This document shows, piece after piece, positions 6,113 through 12,833 of a DNA stretch of 40,634 nucleotides. The DNA is from CAKRPJ01 sp934376955 (GTDB taxonomy: Bacteria; Bacillota; Clostridia; Lachnospirales; Lachnospiraceae). How positions within the stretch are numbered: the stretch's first letter is position 1; every line of letters starts with the position of its first letter. The stretch spans positions 1 to 40,634 of the forward strand of contig CAKRPJ010000022.1 of the NCBI GenBank assembly GCA_934376955.1, in the 5' to 3' direction. The notes under the pieces are model-generated. The model did no database searches. It saw nothing but the letters and a program-made list of their open reading frames with translations, and was not told where the DNA came from. The position numbers were made by a program, and so were the translations under genes.

Positions 6113-7241
6113 TTTTCAAATCTTTGCGCGGACCTTTTTCAAGAAAAATTTCATACGATTCCGGCATTTCATAATTCCCCCAGAGTGTATATAAAACTTC
6201 TTTAGGAGAGACAGGATCAGAATATCTTTGAACAACTTCTACTATTTGCTCTGAGAAGTTACGCAAATCAATTATGTCTGAAATCGGTATACGGATTTCA
6301 TTTTTGTTTCTATCTGGCAAAATCAGTACCTTTTGTGCACCGGATAATGACAGACGGCAAATCCATTTTCTTACATTTCGTTCATACAGAACAGCAGTAT
6401 AAGATCCTGTGTGTTTAAGACTGATCTTGCTCACATCAACTGTATTCTTTAAAATATTTTTTATTTCTGACAAAATATCCCAGTGTTCCTCTGTCTGTAT
6501 ATCAGAGACGACAGCTGTTGGACTTATGACAGTAGTATTAAGAGCTACCTGAATTTTATCAGTCAAAAGTTCATTTATATAATCGTTTAATGCCTTTTCA
6601 ACGATAGGGCGAAACTTTTCTATTACAGACTGTGTCTTTGCTCCTTTATAAACTGGCTGAAGAAGTAACTTAACAAAATCATCAGTTGGACTTTCAAATT
6701 GATTTTTAATATAGTTCTTGAATAAACTATTGTATTTTAATAAAGACGCAGAATCCATAATTTCGGATATATTGAGATTTCGCTTTTTAAATTTACTCAA
6801 TTGAGTAATTTCATTATCTTTGAGATTAAGAAGATTTATACTCAAAAAAGGATCTTTATCCATCTTGTTTGTTTCATCTAAGTCCGTATAGAATTTATAC
6901 TCTACGCCATTTGTAAGAACTGCAAATTTAGCAGAAGTTGAAACAAAATAACGGAATAACTGGGAACTGTGCCTGTCTAATTTTTTATTCACAGATTTGG
7001 CTTCTACGAGAATGACGGGTTCATTATCCATTAGAATTGCATAATCGACCTTTTCACCCTTTTTGATTCCAATGTCAGCAGTATATTCTGGGCAAAATTC
7101 CAAGGGATTGAATACATCATATCCAAGAAGCTGAAAAAACGGAACAATTAAAGACATTTTAGTTGCTTCTTCTGTCTGGAGAGTATCTTTGATAGTTTCC
7201 AGACGTTCTGTATATTTCTTTAATTCATCTTTGAACTCCAT
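6105..7241 (-). CDS. HsdR-N-like PD-(D/E)XK protein (type I restriction R N-terminal domain)
   Basis: A 378-residue protein. The first ~170 residues match the HSDR_N_2-type domain of type I restriction R subunits: EEATKMSLIVPFFQLLGYDVFNP, then KVDYAILMDNEPVILVEAKS, which gives the D...(V)EAK core of a PD-(D/E)XK nuclease fold. No helicase/ATPase domain follows; the C-terminal half is unrecognised. Stand-alone members are common in prophage lysogeny modules. A defence or superinfection-exclusion role is a reasonable guess, not shown. A GGAGGAC site precedes the start. It is transcribed leftwards with the repressor and ImmA genes towards the integrase. Confidence 0.75.
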   Translation of the reverse strand: MEFKDELKKYTERLETIKDTLQTEEATKMSLIVPFFQLLGYDVFNPLEFCPEYTADIGIKKGEKVDYAILMDNEPVILVEAKSVNKKLDRHSSQLFRYFVSTSAKFAVLTNGVEYKFYTDLDETNKMDKDPFLSINLLNLKDNEITQLSKFKKRNLNISEIMDSASLLKYNSLFKNYIKNQFESPTDDFVKLLLQPVYKGAKTQSVIEKFRPIVEKALNDYINELLTDKIQVALNTTVISPTAVVSDIQTEEHWDILSEIKNILKNTVDVSKISLKHTGSYTAVLYERNVRKWICRLSLSGAQKVLILPDRNKNEIRIPISDIIDLRNFSEQIVEVVQRYSDPVSPKEVLYTLWGNYEMPESYEIFLEKGPRKDLKKI

Positions 7242-7287
7242 AGGAAAGTCCTCCTTCCATCCGAATCTACATTTAATCAGAAATAGA

Positions 7288-7800
7288 TTACTGATTGTGT
7301 GTGATTACGTCTAATACGGAGAGTATTCTGTGAGCTTCTTCAAAAGCGATTTTATACTCTTTACTATTTGTCTTTGTTGGCTTGGTAATCAGCGGAATCA
7401 AGATGCAGGGCGTATCAAAATTATTCAGAGTAACCTTAATATAGAGCGAATCTACACGCTTTTTCTGAACGCGTTTTCCCGTAATGGCACCCGCAACAGC
7501 TCCAACGCCTCCAAATACAGCCCCTCCAACCAATGCCTGACCAACACCACCACTTGTGACAATCGCATCATCTTCAAGCAGATCGTAGCTTACAAGATCA
7601 GAAAATGGATACCATTTATTCATATCAGCTTTGTTTTTTCCGCTGGTAATCATTTTTTCTGCCGCGAGAGACATTCCCATTGTACTTAGTGCCATAAGCC
7701 CTTTGAAAGACTTTCCGATAATTCCGGACTTTTTACTTGCAGGTATAATTCCGTGAACTTGAAAAGTACGGTCTGTCTGGTTAACTTTTACTGCCTCCAT
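7288..7800 (-). CDS. Glycine-zipper lysogeny-module protein, unknown function
   Basis: A 170-residue protein. Residues about 83-108 are a Gly/Ala/Val-rich segment (GGVGQALVGGAVFGGVGAVAGAITG) resembling a glycine-zipper membrane or oligomerisation motif. It is flanked by beta-rich parts (YPFSDLVSYDLLEDDAIV before, DSLYIKVTLNNFDTPCILIPLI after). Proteins with this layout recur in prophage repressor/ImmA operons of Firmicutes; function unknown. AAGGAG precedes the ATG. It lies between ImmA (20 bases away) and the HsdR-N-like gene, probably in one leftward operon expressed in the lysogen. Confidence 0.65.
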   Translation of the reverse strand: MEAVKVNQTDRTFQVHGIIPASKKSGIIGKSFKGLMALSTMGMSLAAEKMITSGKNKADMNKWYPFSDLVSYDLLEDDAIVTSGGVGQALVGGAVFGGVGAVAGAITGKRVQKKRVDSLYIKVTLNNFDTPCILIPLITKPTKTNSKEYKIAFEEAHRILSVLDVITHNQ

Positions 7801-7820
7801 AAAACTCCTTCTTTCTTGGA

Positions 7821-8252
7821 TTATTTTTTTAACCTTAATTCAATTAGATTTTGATGATATCCTGTAATTCTGGATATCTGTTCAACAGTAAACTCTCTGT
7901 ATTCCTCTAAAAGAGAATCTGGTACCAGTAACTCCATGGCAAATCTGTTTGCTTCAATTTCCTTTTTAGAGTTCAATAGGAGGGTTCTGTTTCTGATGAA
8001 ATAACAATTTTCCTTCCGGTGCAAGATAGCATGACCAAGCTCATGAGCCATGACCAGACGCTGTTCATACTCCGGAAGATTTTCATTAATGAATATGTAG
8101 CGGTGATTCTTCAGGAACATATAGCACCCCTCGAACTGTAGATTGCATATCTGATATAAGATACCGAGCTGATCGGCAATGTCAAAAGGGTCTGTGGTTC
8201 CTGTTTTTCTTTTGTAGTAAGAAACAATCTTCTTGATATCCAAGCATCTCAC
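7821..8252 (-). CDS. immA: ImmA/IrrE-family metallopeptidase
   Basis: A 143-residue zinc peptidase with the catalytic helix HELGHAILH (HExxH at 70-74) and a downstream EIEANRFAMELLVP segment, both typical of ImmA/IrrE (DUF955, PF06114). In ICEBs1 and related elements, ImmA cleaves the cognate repressor to induce the element. It directly abuts the repressor gene (8253), so anti-repressor action on that protein is the natural inference. The ORF ends with a short basic C-terminus (NLIELRLKK). Confidence 0.9.
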   Translation of the reverse strand: MRCLDIKKIVSYYKRKTGTTDPFDIADQLGILYQICNLQFEGCYMFLKNHRYIFINENLPEYEQRLVMAHELGHAILHRKENCYFIRNRTLLLNSKKEIEANRFAMELLVPDSLLEEYREFTVEQISRITGYHQNLIELRLKK

Positions 8253-8669
8253 CTACTTTTTGTATTTCTTTGGTGTGTATTTTTCTTTGTTGATAAGCTT
8301 CAACCTTTTCAGAGCGATTTCCAATTCATCTTTGAATAGTTCCGCCGCTTCAGGGCTGATTTCTTCTCCATTATAACTGGCAGGACCGTTTTCGCCGGAT
8401 GTCAGCTTTTCTATGATATTGTCTAAGTCTTTTGCAATATCACGATTATCCCTTGCTGTTAAACCTTGTTCGGATGAATCATCTCCTGTCATTAGATAGT
8501 CGATTGTTACGCCGAAATAATCAGCTACTTTCATAAGCCTATCATTCGGAAGAGTTCCCTTTTTCAGTTGTCCGATATACCCGTTTGAAAAGCCAAGATC
8601 TTTTTCTAATCTTGAAATAGGAACTTTCCGCTCTTTGCATATCTGTTTAACTCTTTCCACACAGTTCAT
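8253..8669 (-). CDS. XRE-family lysogeny repressor (CI/ImmR-like)
   Basis: A 138-residue protein with an N-terminal helix-turn-helix (about 6-62: VKQICKERKVPISRLEKDLGFSNGYIGQLKKG...ADYFGVTIDYLMTG) and a charged C-terminal region without a LexA/Ser-Lys peptidase domain. This fits ImmR-type repressors that are inactivated by a separate ImmA protease, which is encoded next door. It should bind the 16-bp operators at 8688-8856 and control both promoters there. GGAGG lies before the ATG. A leftward promoter with consensus elements is at 8841-8813. Confidence 0.9.
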   Translation of the reverse strand: MNCVERVKQICKERKVPISRLEKDLGFSNGYIGQLKKGTLPNDRLMKVADYFGVTIDYLMTGDDSSEQGLTARDNRDIAKDLDNIIEKLTSGENGPASYNGEEISPEAAELFKDELEIALKRLKLINKEKYTPKKYKK

Positions 8670-8711
8670 AGAGTACCTCCATATTTTTTAGGTGAAAGCC
8701 TAAAAATAGTG

Positions 8712-8740
8712 TTGACAAATTAGAGAATACTCTATATAAT
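8712..8740 (+). promoter_or_regulatory. Rightward early promoter PR
   Basis: A perfect sigma-70 promoter: TTGACA (8712-8717), 17-base spacer, TATAAT (8735-8740). The spacer is almost entirely an operator (8720-8735), so repressor binding would block RNA polymerase. Transcription would begin near 8747 and run through the opposing promoter before reaching the Cro-like gene at 8891. Confidence 0.9.
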
Positions 8741-8812
8741 AAAAATGTGCTTAGGGGAAAGCCTAAAACATAAAAGAGAGATTCTCTAAAAATAAGTTTC
8801 TGGACAATTCTT

Positions 8813-8841
8813 ATTTTAGATTATTCTCTAACAAATGTCAA
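8813..8841 (-). promoter_or_regulatory. Leftward repressor promoter PL
   Basis: Reading leftwards there is TTGACA (8841-8836), a 17-base spacer and TAAAAT (8818-8813). The spacer contains an operator (8816-8831), mirroring PR. Transcription would start near 8806 and cross PR before the repressor start at 8669. The two promoters therefore face each other and overlap for about 60 bp. Confidence 0.8.
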
Positions 8842-8890
8842 TAGACTTTCCTCTAAAATATGAATTATTTTTTAGAAAGGAGAGTCTATT

Positions 8891-9121
8891 TTGTTTTACG
8901 AAAAAGTAGTTCGCTATTGTGAAAAAGAACAAATTTCAATTATGGAATTTGAAAAAAAATGCAATATCGGAAATGGAACGGTGGGGCGTTGGAAAGATGA
9001 TGGTTCTAAGCCTTCATTGCATACACTTCTTAAGATTGAATCTGCAACAGGAATTCCGATTGAATGTTGGGCATCAAGCCGAATTGATGGGTTTCTGTCA
9101 GACCAGAAAGAGACAGCATAG
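8891..9121 (+). CDS. Cro-like XRE regulator
   Basis: A 76-residue helix-turn-helix protein (about residues 5-58: YCEKEQISIMEFEKKCNIGNGTVGRWK...LLKIESATGIPIECW). As the first gene of the rightward operon it occupies the Cro position and probably binds the same operators to turn down the repressor. The start is TTG; AAGGAG (8877-8882) is well placed and no ATG alternative lies upstream. A longer operator-like inverted repeat overlaps this ribosome site. Confidence 0.85.
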   Translation: MFYEKVVRYCEKEQISIMEFEKKCNIGNGTVGRWKDDGSKPSLHTLLKIESATGIPIECWASSRIDGFLSDQKETA

Positions 9122-9132
9122 AGGAGGAAAAC

Positions 9133-9141
9133 ATGATTTAG
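9133..9141 (+). promoter_or_regulatory. Two-codon start-stop (ATG ATT TAG) with strong ribosome site
   Basis: GAGGAGG stands immediately before ATG-ATT-TAG. This ATG is in frame with the real gene at 9169, separated by the amber codon at 9139. It is either a minimal upstream ORF or a relic of an N-terminally truncated start. TAG ends several other genes here, so recoding is unlikely. Confidence 0.4.
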
Positions 9142-9168
9142 ATACCCAGAAAGAAGGTGAGGCAAACA

Positions 9169-9411
9169 ATGCCAAAAGTAAAATTAAACCGTGATGCTCC
9201 GCTCAATGAAGCGGCAAAGAGATTTTACCATTTTTTCAGAGCTGGGAAAAGTAAATCCCAAATCTGTAAATTAATGGGATACAGTGATGCGACAGATTGT
9301 AACAGACTCAAAGCCCCGGAGTTCTTTACCCTCCGGGAGCTGAGAATCCTTTACAAAGAAGCACAGTTACCCGATGAAGAATTTATGAAGATGATCCGAG
9401 AGGAGAAATAA
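9169..9411 (+). CDS. Small HTH-like phage early protein
   Basis: An 80-residue basic protein. The segment AAKRFYHFFRAGKSKSQICKLMGYSDATDCNRLKAPEFFTLRELRILYKEAQLP suggests a degenerate helix-turn-helix of the type found in phage early-regulator helpers. ATG 9169 is preferred because AGGTGAGG lies at the right distance; the in-frame GTG at 9157 is too close to its purine-rich site. It is the second gene of the PR operon. Regulatory role inferred, exact family not recognised. Confidence 0.7.
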   Translation: MPKVKLNRDAPLNEAAKRFYHFFRAGKSKSQICKLMGYSDATDCNRLKAPEFFTLRELRILYKEAQLPDEEFMKMIREEK

Positions 9412-9552
9412 ATGAAACAGTACATAATCATAGCCCTCTGCATCCTTGCAGGGAAATATGTGGACATCCCGACATGGTTCAACATCCTTTTTGGGATATC
9501 CGCATACTGGGCAGTAAGCCAGTTTAAGAGAATCAAGGAGGAAGAAGCATGA
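9412..9552 (+). CDS. Small membrane protein (46 aa)
   Basis: A 46-residue peptide with two short hydrophobic stretches (YIIIALCILAGKYV, 4-17; WFNILFGISAYWAVSQF, 22-38) and a charged end. GAGGAGA precedes the ATG, one base after the previous stop, and its TGA overlaps the next ATG (ATGA). It is part of the early operon; unknown function. Confidence 0.6.
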   Translation: MKQYIIIALCILAGKYVDIPTWFNILFGISAYWAVSQFKRIKEEEA

Positions 9553-9935
9553 TAGAAATAAAAATGGGCTCACCGAACGCCAACCCAGTGAACCCAAACA
9601 AAAATAATCTTCAACTTGATTATACAGTTGAAGTAGAGAAAAAGTCAACCTTTGAAGCAAAAGCCAGAGAACTTTTTGAACTCTCACTCAGAGCTATAAG
9701 AGAAACACAGGCATTAATCGGCTATGAACTGTCAAGTACAGGAGACAGCCTGATGGTATGGATTGTTGATGAGGACCATAAGGGTTCCAAACGTTTTGAC
9801 GGTGTTTATGCGATCAATGATTACGATCCCGAAGAATGGCTGGAACTGGCAAAGAATTCTGAGAACAATTACAGAGCGGCGAAACGCCATCTGATTCGTC
9901 TGCTCCAGAAAGTAGGAGGGAAATGTGATGAATAA
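9549..9935 (+). CDS. Hypothetical phage early protein (128 aa)
   Basis: A 128-residue acidic alpha/beta-looking protein of unknown function. Visible features are an Asn/Pro-rich N-terminus (GSPNANPVNPNKNN), a helical ELFELSLRAIRETQALIG and a beta-like DSLMVWIVDEDHKGSKRFDGVYAIND. AAGGAGG precedes the ATG, which overlaps the previous stop. Its 3' end overlaps the next gene by 8 bases. No family recognised. Confidence 0.65.
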   Translation: MIEIKMGSPNANPVNPNKNNLQLDYTVEVEKKSTFEAKARELFELSLRAIRETQALIGYELSSTGDSLMVWIVDEDHKGSKRFDGVYAINDYDPEEWLELAKNSENNYRAAKRHLIRLLQKVGGKCDE

Positions 9936-10152
9936 TCAGACAGCCATAATAAAACTTCTTCCCAGTCTGGAGATAGCAGGATGCATCAATGAACTTCTCA
10001 GAGAGCTTCAGTCCAGAGGTGACCACATTCTGGATTATGAGAACTGTGATATGTCCCTTGACCATGTGGAATACCACAAAGCCGAAGATATTGACGGAGA
10101 GAAGTTCGGAGATGCATCAGATAACCTGTATTGCTTTTTCAAGGTGGTGTGA
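9928..10152 (+). CDS. Hypothetical phage early protein (74 aa)
   Basis: A 74-residue acidic protein of unknown function (IIKLLPSLEIAGCINELLRELQSRGDHILDYENCDMSLD...). The ATG at 9928 is best supported by GGAGGG; a GTG one codon earlier is possible. It sits between two early genes with overlaps on both sides, directly before the annealing-protein gene. Confidence 0.6.
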   Translation: MNNQTAIIKLLPSLEIAGCINELLRELQSRGDHILDYENCDMSLDHVEYHKAEDIDGEKFGDASDNLYCFFKVV

Positions 10153-10154
10153 AT

Positions 10155-10772
10155 ATGTTGAAGAATTTTAATGAGATGAGAAAAGTCGATGTGCTTCCGT
10201 ATTGTGAGAAGCGAGAAGGTATGTTGTATCTGAACTGGGCAAAATGTATTGACCTTCTGCATGAGAATGGGGCTGAGACTGTATATTTCGTTCCAATCCC
10301 GAATGAACGTACTGGGGGAAGCCTTTACTATTCAGACGTTACATTTACGGACAAGAATGGCGTAATGAACCGGGCTTATGAGACCAGAATCAAGGTTGTG
10401 ATCGATGACAAAGAATATGTCATGCAGTCTCCGGTAATGAATGGAACAAACCCTGTAAAGGATAATTCCATGAGTCAGCAGAGAGTGTGGAACAGTATGT
10501 GCCGTTCCTTTGTGAAGTGCGTGGCCATACATACAGGACTGGGGTTCAATCTCTGGTTAAAAGAGGAGCATAAGCCGTTCAGTAATGAGATACCGGGTGA
10601 TGAACCACTTGCTACAGCTGCACAGGTTAAGACAATCAAGAGCATAGGACAGAAACACAACATTAACCTGGAATACTGGATCAGCTCAAATGGAAAGAGC
10701 TGGAAAACTCTTACAGAAACTGATGCAGGAAATATGTTGAATGCCTTAAAGGAAAAGTATGGTGATGACTGA
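10155..10772 (+). CDS. DUF1071/Sak3-like single-strand annealing protein
   Basis: A 205-residue recombinase-like protein. The signature LNWAKCIDLL...GAETVYF...NERTGGSLYYSDVTF and YVMQSPVMNGTNPVKDNSMSQQRVWNSMCRSFVKCVAIHTGLGFNLW matches DUF1071, grouped with Sak3-type phage annealing proteins. Such proteins bind single-stranded DNA and promote strand annealing during phage replication and recombination. ATG 10155 follows AAGGTGG; an in-frame TTG upstream (10131) lacks a site. The stop overlaps the next start (TGATG). The NinB-like and resolvase-like genes that follow make a recombination module. Confidence 0.85.
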   Translation: MLKNFNEMRKVDVLPYCEKREGMLYLNWAKCIDLLHENGAETVYFVPIPNERTGGSLYYSDVTFTDKNGVMNRAYETRIKVVIDDKEYVMQSPVMNGTNPVKDNSMSQQRVWNSMCRSFVKCVAIHTGLGFNLWLKEEHKPFSNEIPGDEPLATAAQVKTIKSIGQKHNINLEYWISSNGKSWKTLTETDAGNMLNALKEKYGDD

Positions 10773-11383
10773 TGGAGTTTAAAGGCAAAATCTCAGCCAT
10801 GTTCAGGGATATGGTGACAAGAAACTGGAACATTACCATATCCACCGATCAGGACATCTCAGAAGCCCTGCAGACGTTCTCAGGGAAAGAACTGGATGTG
10901 AAGCTGAAACAGCATAGGGAGAAACGTTCTCTTGATGCAAATGCCTATTACTGGTGTCTTCTGACGAAGCTGGCAAAGGTGCATGGATGGACGAATGCAG
11001 AGGCTCATAACAGGATGCTCAGAGAGTATGGACAGTTCGAACGGGTGGAGGGACAGCTGATCGCTGTTCCCTTACCTGATACTGATCAGACAGAAAAAGA
11101 GGTTCTGAATAAGATGGAATATCATCTGGCACTCTCTCCGAAGATTACAGTCATGAAGGGACAGACAAAGAGAGTATATCTTCTGCTGAGAGGTTCCAGT
11201 ACCTACAACACAGAAGAAATGGCCAGACTGATCAGCGGACTTATTGAGGATTGCAGAGATTCCGGCATTCCGGACAGTGAGATCATGACACCATTTGAGA
11301 AACAGAAACTATTTGAACAGTACGGAATAGGAGGAGAACATGAGCAGAAGGACAAGAGCTTTGCAGTTCAGACCGGATGTTAA
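10772..11383 (+). CDS. NinB-like recombination protein
   Basis: A 203-residue protein with the characteristic KQHREKRSLDANAYYWCLLTKLAKV (about 46-70) near its N-terminus, as in NinB/Orf-type phage recombination mediators and their Firmicutes relatives. Lambda NinB (Orf) binds single-stranded DNA and helps recombinase loading. The gene follows the annealing protein with a TGATG overlap and overlaps the HNH gene by 44 bp. The last ~15 residues (EHEQKDKSFAVQTGC) come from this overlap and are probably not conserved. Confidence 0.75.
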   Translation: MEFKGKISAMFRDMVTRNWNITISTDQDISEALQTFSGKELDVKLKQHREKRSLDANAYYWCLLTKLAKVHGWTNAEAHNRMLREYGQFERVEGQLIAVPLPDTDQTEKEVLNKMEYHLALSPKITVMKGQTKRVYLLLRGSSTYNTEEMARLISGLIEDCRDSGIPDSEIMTPFEKQKLFEQYGIGGEHEQKDKSFAVQTGC

Positions 11384-11672
11384 GCGAAAGATCATAGAGA
11401 GAGATCATGGCTGCATCTTTTGCCAGATCGGATTCTATATGAATGCCAGTGTAGATTTTCAATACAAGCAACTTGATATCATGCACATCGTAAACCGTTC
11501 ACAGGGCGGTCTTGGAATCGAGCAGAATGGAGTAACAGGATGCAGATACCATCATCAGCTCCTTGACAATGGTTCCAAGGGACTCAGACCGGATATGATC
11601 AGTTATATAGAAGAATACATGAAGCGTCTCTATCCGGATTGGAACAGAGAGATGCTTGTATACCACAAATAA
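11340..11672 (+). CDS. HNH endonuclease-like protein
   Basis: A 110-residue protein with an HNH-type core: ERDHGCIFC (20-28), LDIMHIVNRSQGGLG with the first conserved His, and EQNGVTGCRYHHQLLDNG with the Asn and last His. HNH proteins nick or cleave DNA; in phages they act in packaging, recombination or as stand-alone endonucleases. This one sits in the recombination module and not beside the terminases. A clear AGGAGG site lies before the ATG, within the upstream gene. Confidence 0.8.
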   Translation: MSRRTRALQFRPDVKRKIIERDHGCIFCQIGFYMNASVDFQYKQLDIMHIVNRSQGGLGIEQNGVTGCRYHHQLLDNGSKGLRPDMISYIEEYMKRLYPDWNREMLVYHK

Positions 11673-11702
11673 GGGTGCCACTAAAATTCACATAGATTTC
11701 TT

Positions 11703-11736
11703 CCTTCCCATGTGAGCCTGTCAGATCATGGGAAGG
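11703..11736 (+). promoter_or_regulatory. Intergenic hairpin before the resolvase-like gene
   Basis: CCTTCCCATG (11703-11712) pairs with CATGGGAAGG (11727-11736), a perfect 10-bp stem with a 14-base loop, and no T-run follows. It is directly upstream of the ribosome site of the gene at 11750 and could affect mRNA stability or translation. Confidence 0.5.
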
Positions 11737-11749
11737 GGAAAGGAGAAAC

Positions 11750-12100
11750 ATGAACAGCAGAAATAAAGGAGCTGCCGGCGAAAGAGAAGTAGCCGGTATC
11801 CTTCGAGGCTATGGATATAAAGCCAGAAGAGGCCAGCAGTACAGCGGAGCTAATGGTGATGCAGATGTGGTCGGACTTCCCGGAATACATATCGAAGTCA
11901 AGAGAAGAGAGAGACTTAATATATATGATGCCATAGATCAGGCTAAAAGGGATAGAAAGCCGGATGAGCTGCCTGCAGTGCTCCACAGAAAGAATCATTG
12001 TGAATGGCTTGTGACAATGCCTCTGGAAGAATGGATGAAGATATACAGGGAATGGGAGGCTGGTTATGGATTACGTGAAGATCAGCAGGAAGATTCTTGA
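11750..12100 (+). CDS. Holliday-junction-resolvase-like PD-(D/E)XK nuclease
   Basis: A 116-residue nuclease with N-terminal NKGAAGEREVAGILRGYGYKARRGQQYSGANGDADVVGLPGIHIEVKR. The E(12)...D(39)...ExK(50-52) arrangement is that of archaeal Hjc-like and phage PD-(D/E)XK resolvases. The product would resolve branched recombination or replication intermediates before packaging. GGAAAGGAG precedes the ATG. Its 3' end overlaps the replication-initiator start by 35 bp. Confidence 0.8.
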   Translation: MNSRNKGAAGEREVAGILRGYGYKARRGQQYSGANGDADVVGLPGIHIEVKRRERLNIYDAIDQAKRDRKPDELPAVLHRKNHCEWLVTMPLEEWMKIYREWEAGYGLREDQQEDS

Positions 12101-12833
12101 ATGGGAATGGTATAAAGATGTAAACACCAAGGTCGTGTTTTTCCATATCCTCTTAAAGGCAAACTGGAAGAACGGACGGTTTCAGGGAATGGAGATCCCC
12201 AGAGGTTCTTTTGTTACATCTTACCAGTCTCTGGCTGAAGAAACAGGACTGACAGTTATGAACGTAAGGACAGCCATAAAACACTTAAAGCTAACACAGG
12301 AGATAACAGTTAGCCAACACAGTAAATTCAGCGTAATTACAGTAAAAAACTATGATGCCTATCAGACAGCTAACAAGGTAGCTAACAATCAGCTAACAGG
12401 CAATCAACAAGCAACTAACAGGCAACTAACAACAATAGAAGAAGGGAAGAAGGAAAGAAAGGAAGAATATAATAAATCTCCTAAAGGAGATTATGAGAGT
12501 AGAACTCCGGAAAGCAGTATCTATGCCACGATTCGTGAATTATACAATTCCGTTTGTGGGTCGTATCCCCGCCTGGTAAAGATGTCTGATGCAAGGAAGA
12601 AGGCTATCAGCGCAAGGCTGAAGACAGGATATACTCTTGATGACTTCCAGACACTGTTTGAAAAGGCAGAGGCTTCTGACTTCCTGAAAGGCGCAAATAA
12701 GCGCAACTGGTCAGCTACTTTTGACTGGCTGATCTGCGATTCCAACATGGCGAAAGTCCTTGATGGAAATTACGATGCGAAAGAAGGTGCGGCAAATGAC
12801 CCAGAACCAACAAATTCCGTCCGGTTATGGTGA
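12066..12833 (+). CDS. Phage replication initiator/replisome organiser (winged-helix, DnaD-like C-terminus)
   Basis: A 255-residue protein. The N-terminal winged-helix domain (about 1-100: YVKISRKILEWEWYKDVNTKVVFFHILLKANWK...FVTSYQSLAEETGLTVMNVRTAIKHLK) is typical of Firmicutes replisome organisers. A Gln/Asn/Thr-rich linker (about 100-130) follows, then a Lys-rich stretch and a C-terminal helical domain (about 150-240, GANKRNWSATFDWLI). It should recognise the phage origin and recruit the DnaC-type loader encoded next. The linker is written in tandem GCTAACA repeats that look like the origin itself. GGGAGG precedes the ATG. Confidence 0.85.
   Translation: MDYVKISRKILEWEWYKDVNTKVVFFHILLKANWKNGRFQGMEIPRGSFVTSYQSLAEETGLTVMNVRTAIKHLKLTQEITVSQHSKFSVITVKNYDAYQTANKVANNQLTGNQQATNRQLTTIEEGKKERKEEYNKSPKGDYESRTPESSIYATIRELYNSVCGSYPRLVKMSDARKKAISARLKTGYTLDDFQTLFEKAEASDFLKGANKRNWSATFDWLICDSNMAKVLDGNYDAKEGAANDPEPTNSVRLW
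12290..12431. other. ori: Putative replication origin iterons inside the initiator gene
   Basis: GCTAACA occurs at 12290-12296, 12369-12375, 12381-12387 and 12392-12398, the near copy ACTAACA at 12414-12420 and 12425-12431, and an inverted GTTAGC at 12309-12314. The cluster from 12369 has 11-22 base spacing. It encodes only a low-complexity linker, so the repetition is free of protein constraint. The arrangement parallels lambda ori within gene O. Confidence 0.65.

Larger units (their letters stand above)
8688..8856. promoter_or_regulatory. Repressor operator array
   Basis: Five 16-bp sites fit the consensus TTAG(A/G)-N6-(T/C)CTAA: 8688-8703 (TTAGGTGAAAGCCTAA), 8720-8735 (last base off), 8751-8766 (TTAGGGGAAAGCCTAA), 8816-8831 (TTAGATTATTCTCTAA) and 8841-8856 (first base off). 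A half site (TCTCTAA) is at 8783-8789, and a longer-spaced version (TTAGA...TCTA) covers the ribosome site at 8872-8888. The first three are 31-32 bp apart, three helical turns. Sites 2 and 4 fill the spacers of the two promoters. Binding by the repressor and the Cro-like protein is inferred. Confidence 0.8.

Noticed and set aside
5968..6174. Plus-strand open frame of 68 codons between the integrase and HsdR-N-like genes
   Set aside because: No ribosome site, the frame passes through the hairpins and terminator, and it overlaps the opposite gene end; better explained as structured non-coding DNA.
9139..9141. In-frame TAG read as a sense codon (stop-codon recoding)
   Set aside because: Several clear genes here end in TAG (for example at 9121, 23599, 38250), so TAG works as a stop.
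12369..12431. CRISPR-like array from the GCTAACA repeats
   Set aside because: Units are 7 bases with 4-15 base gaps in a coding linker; far too short for CRISPR repeats and spacers.
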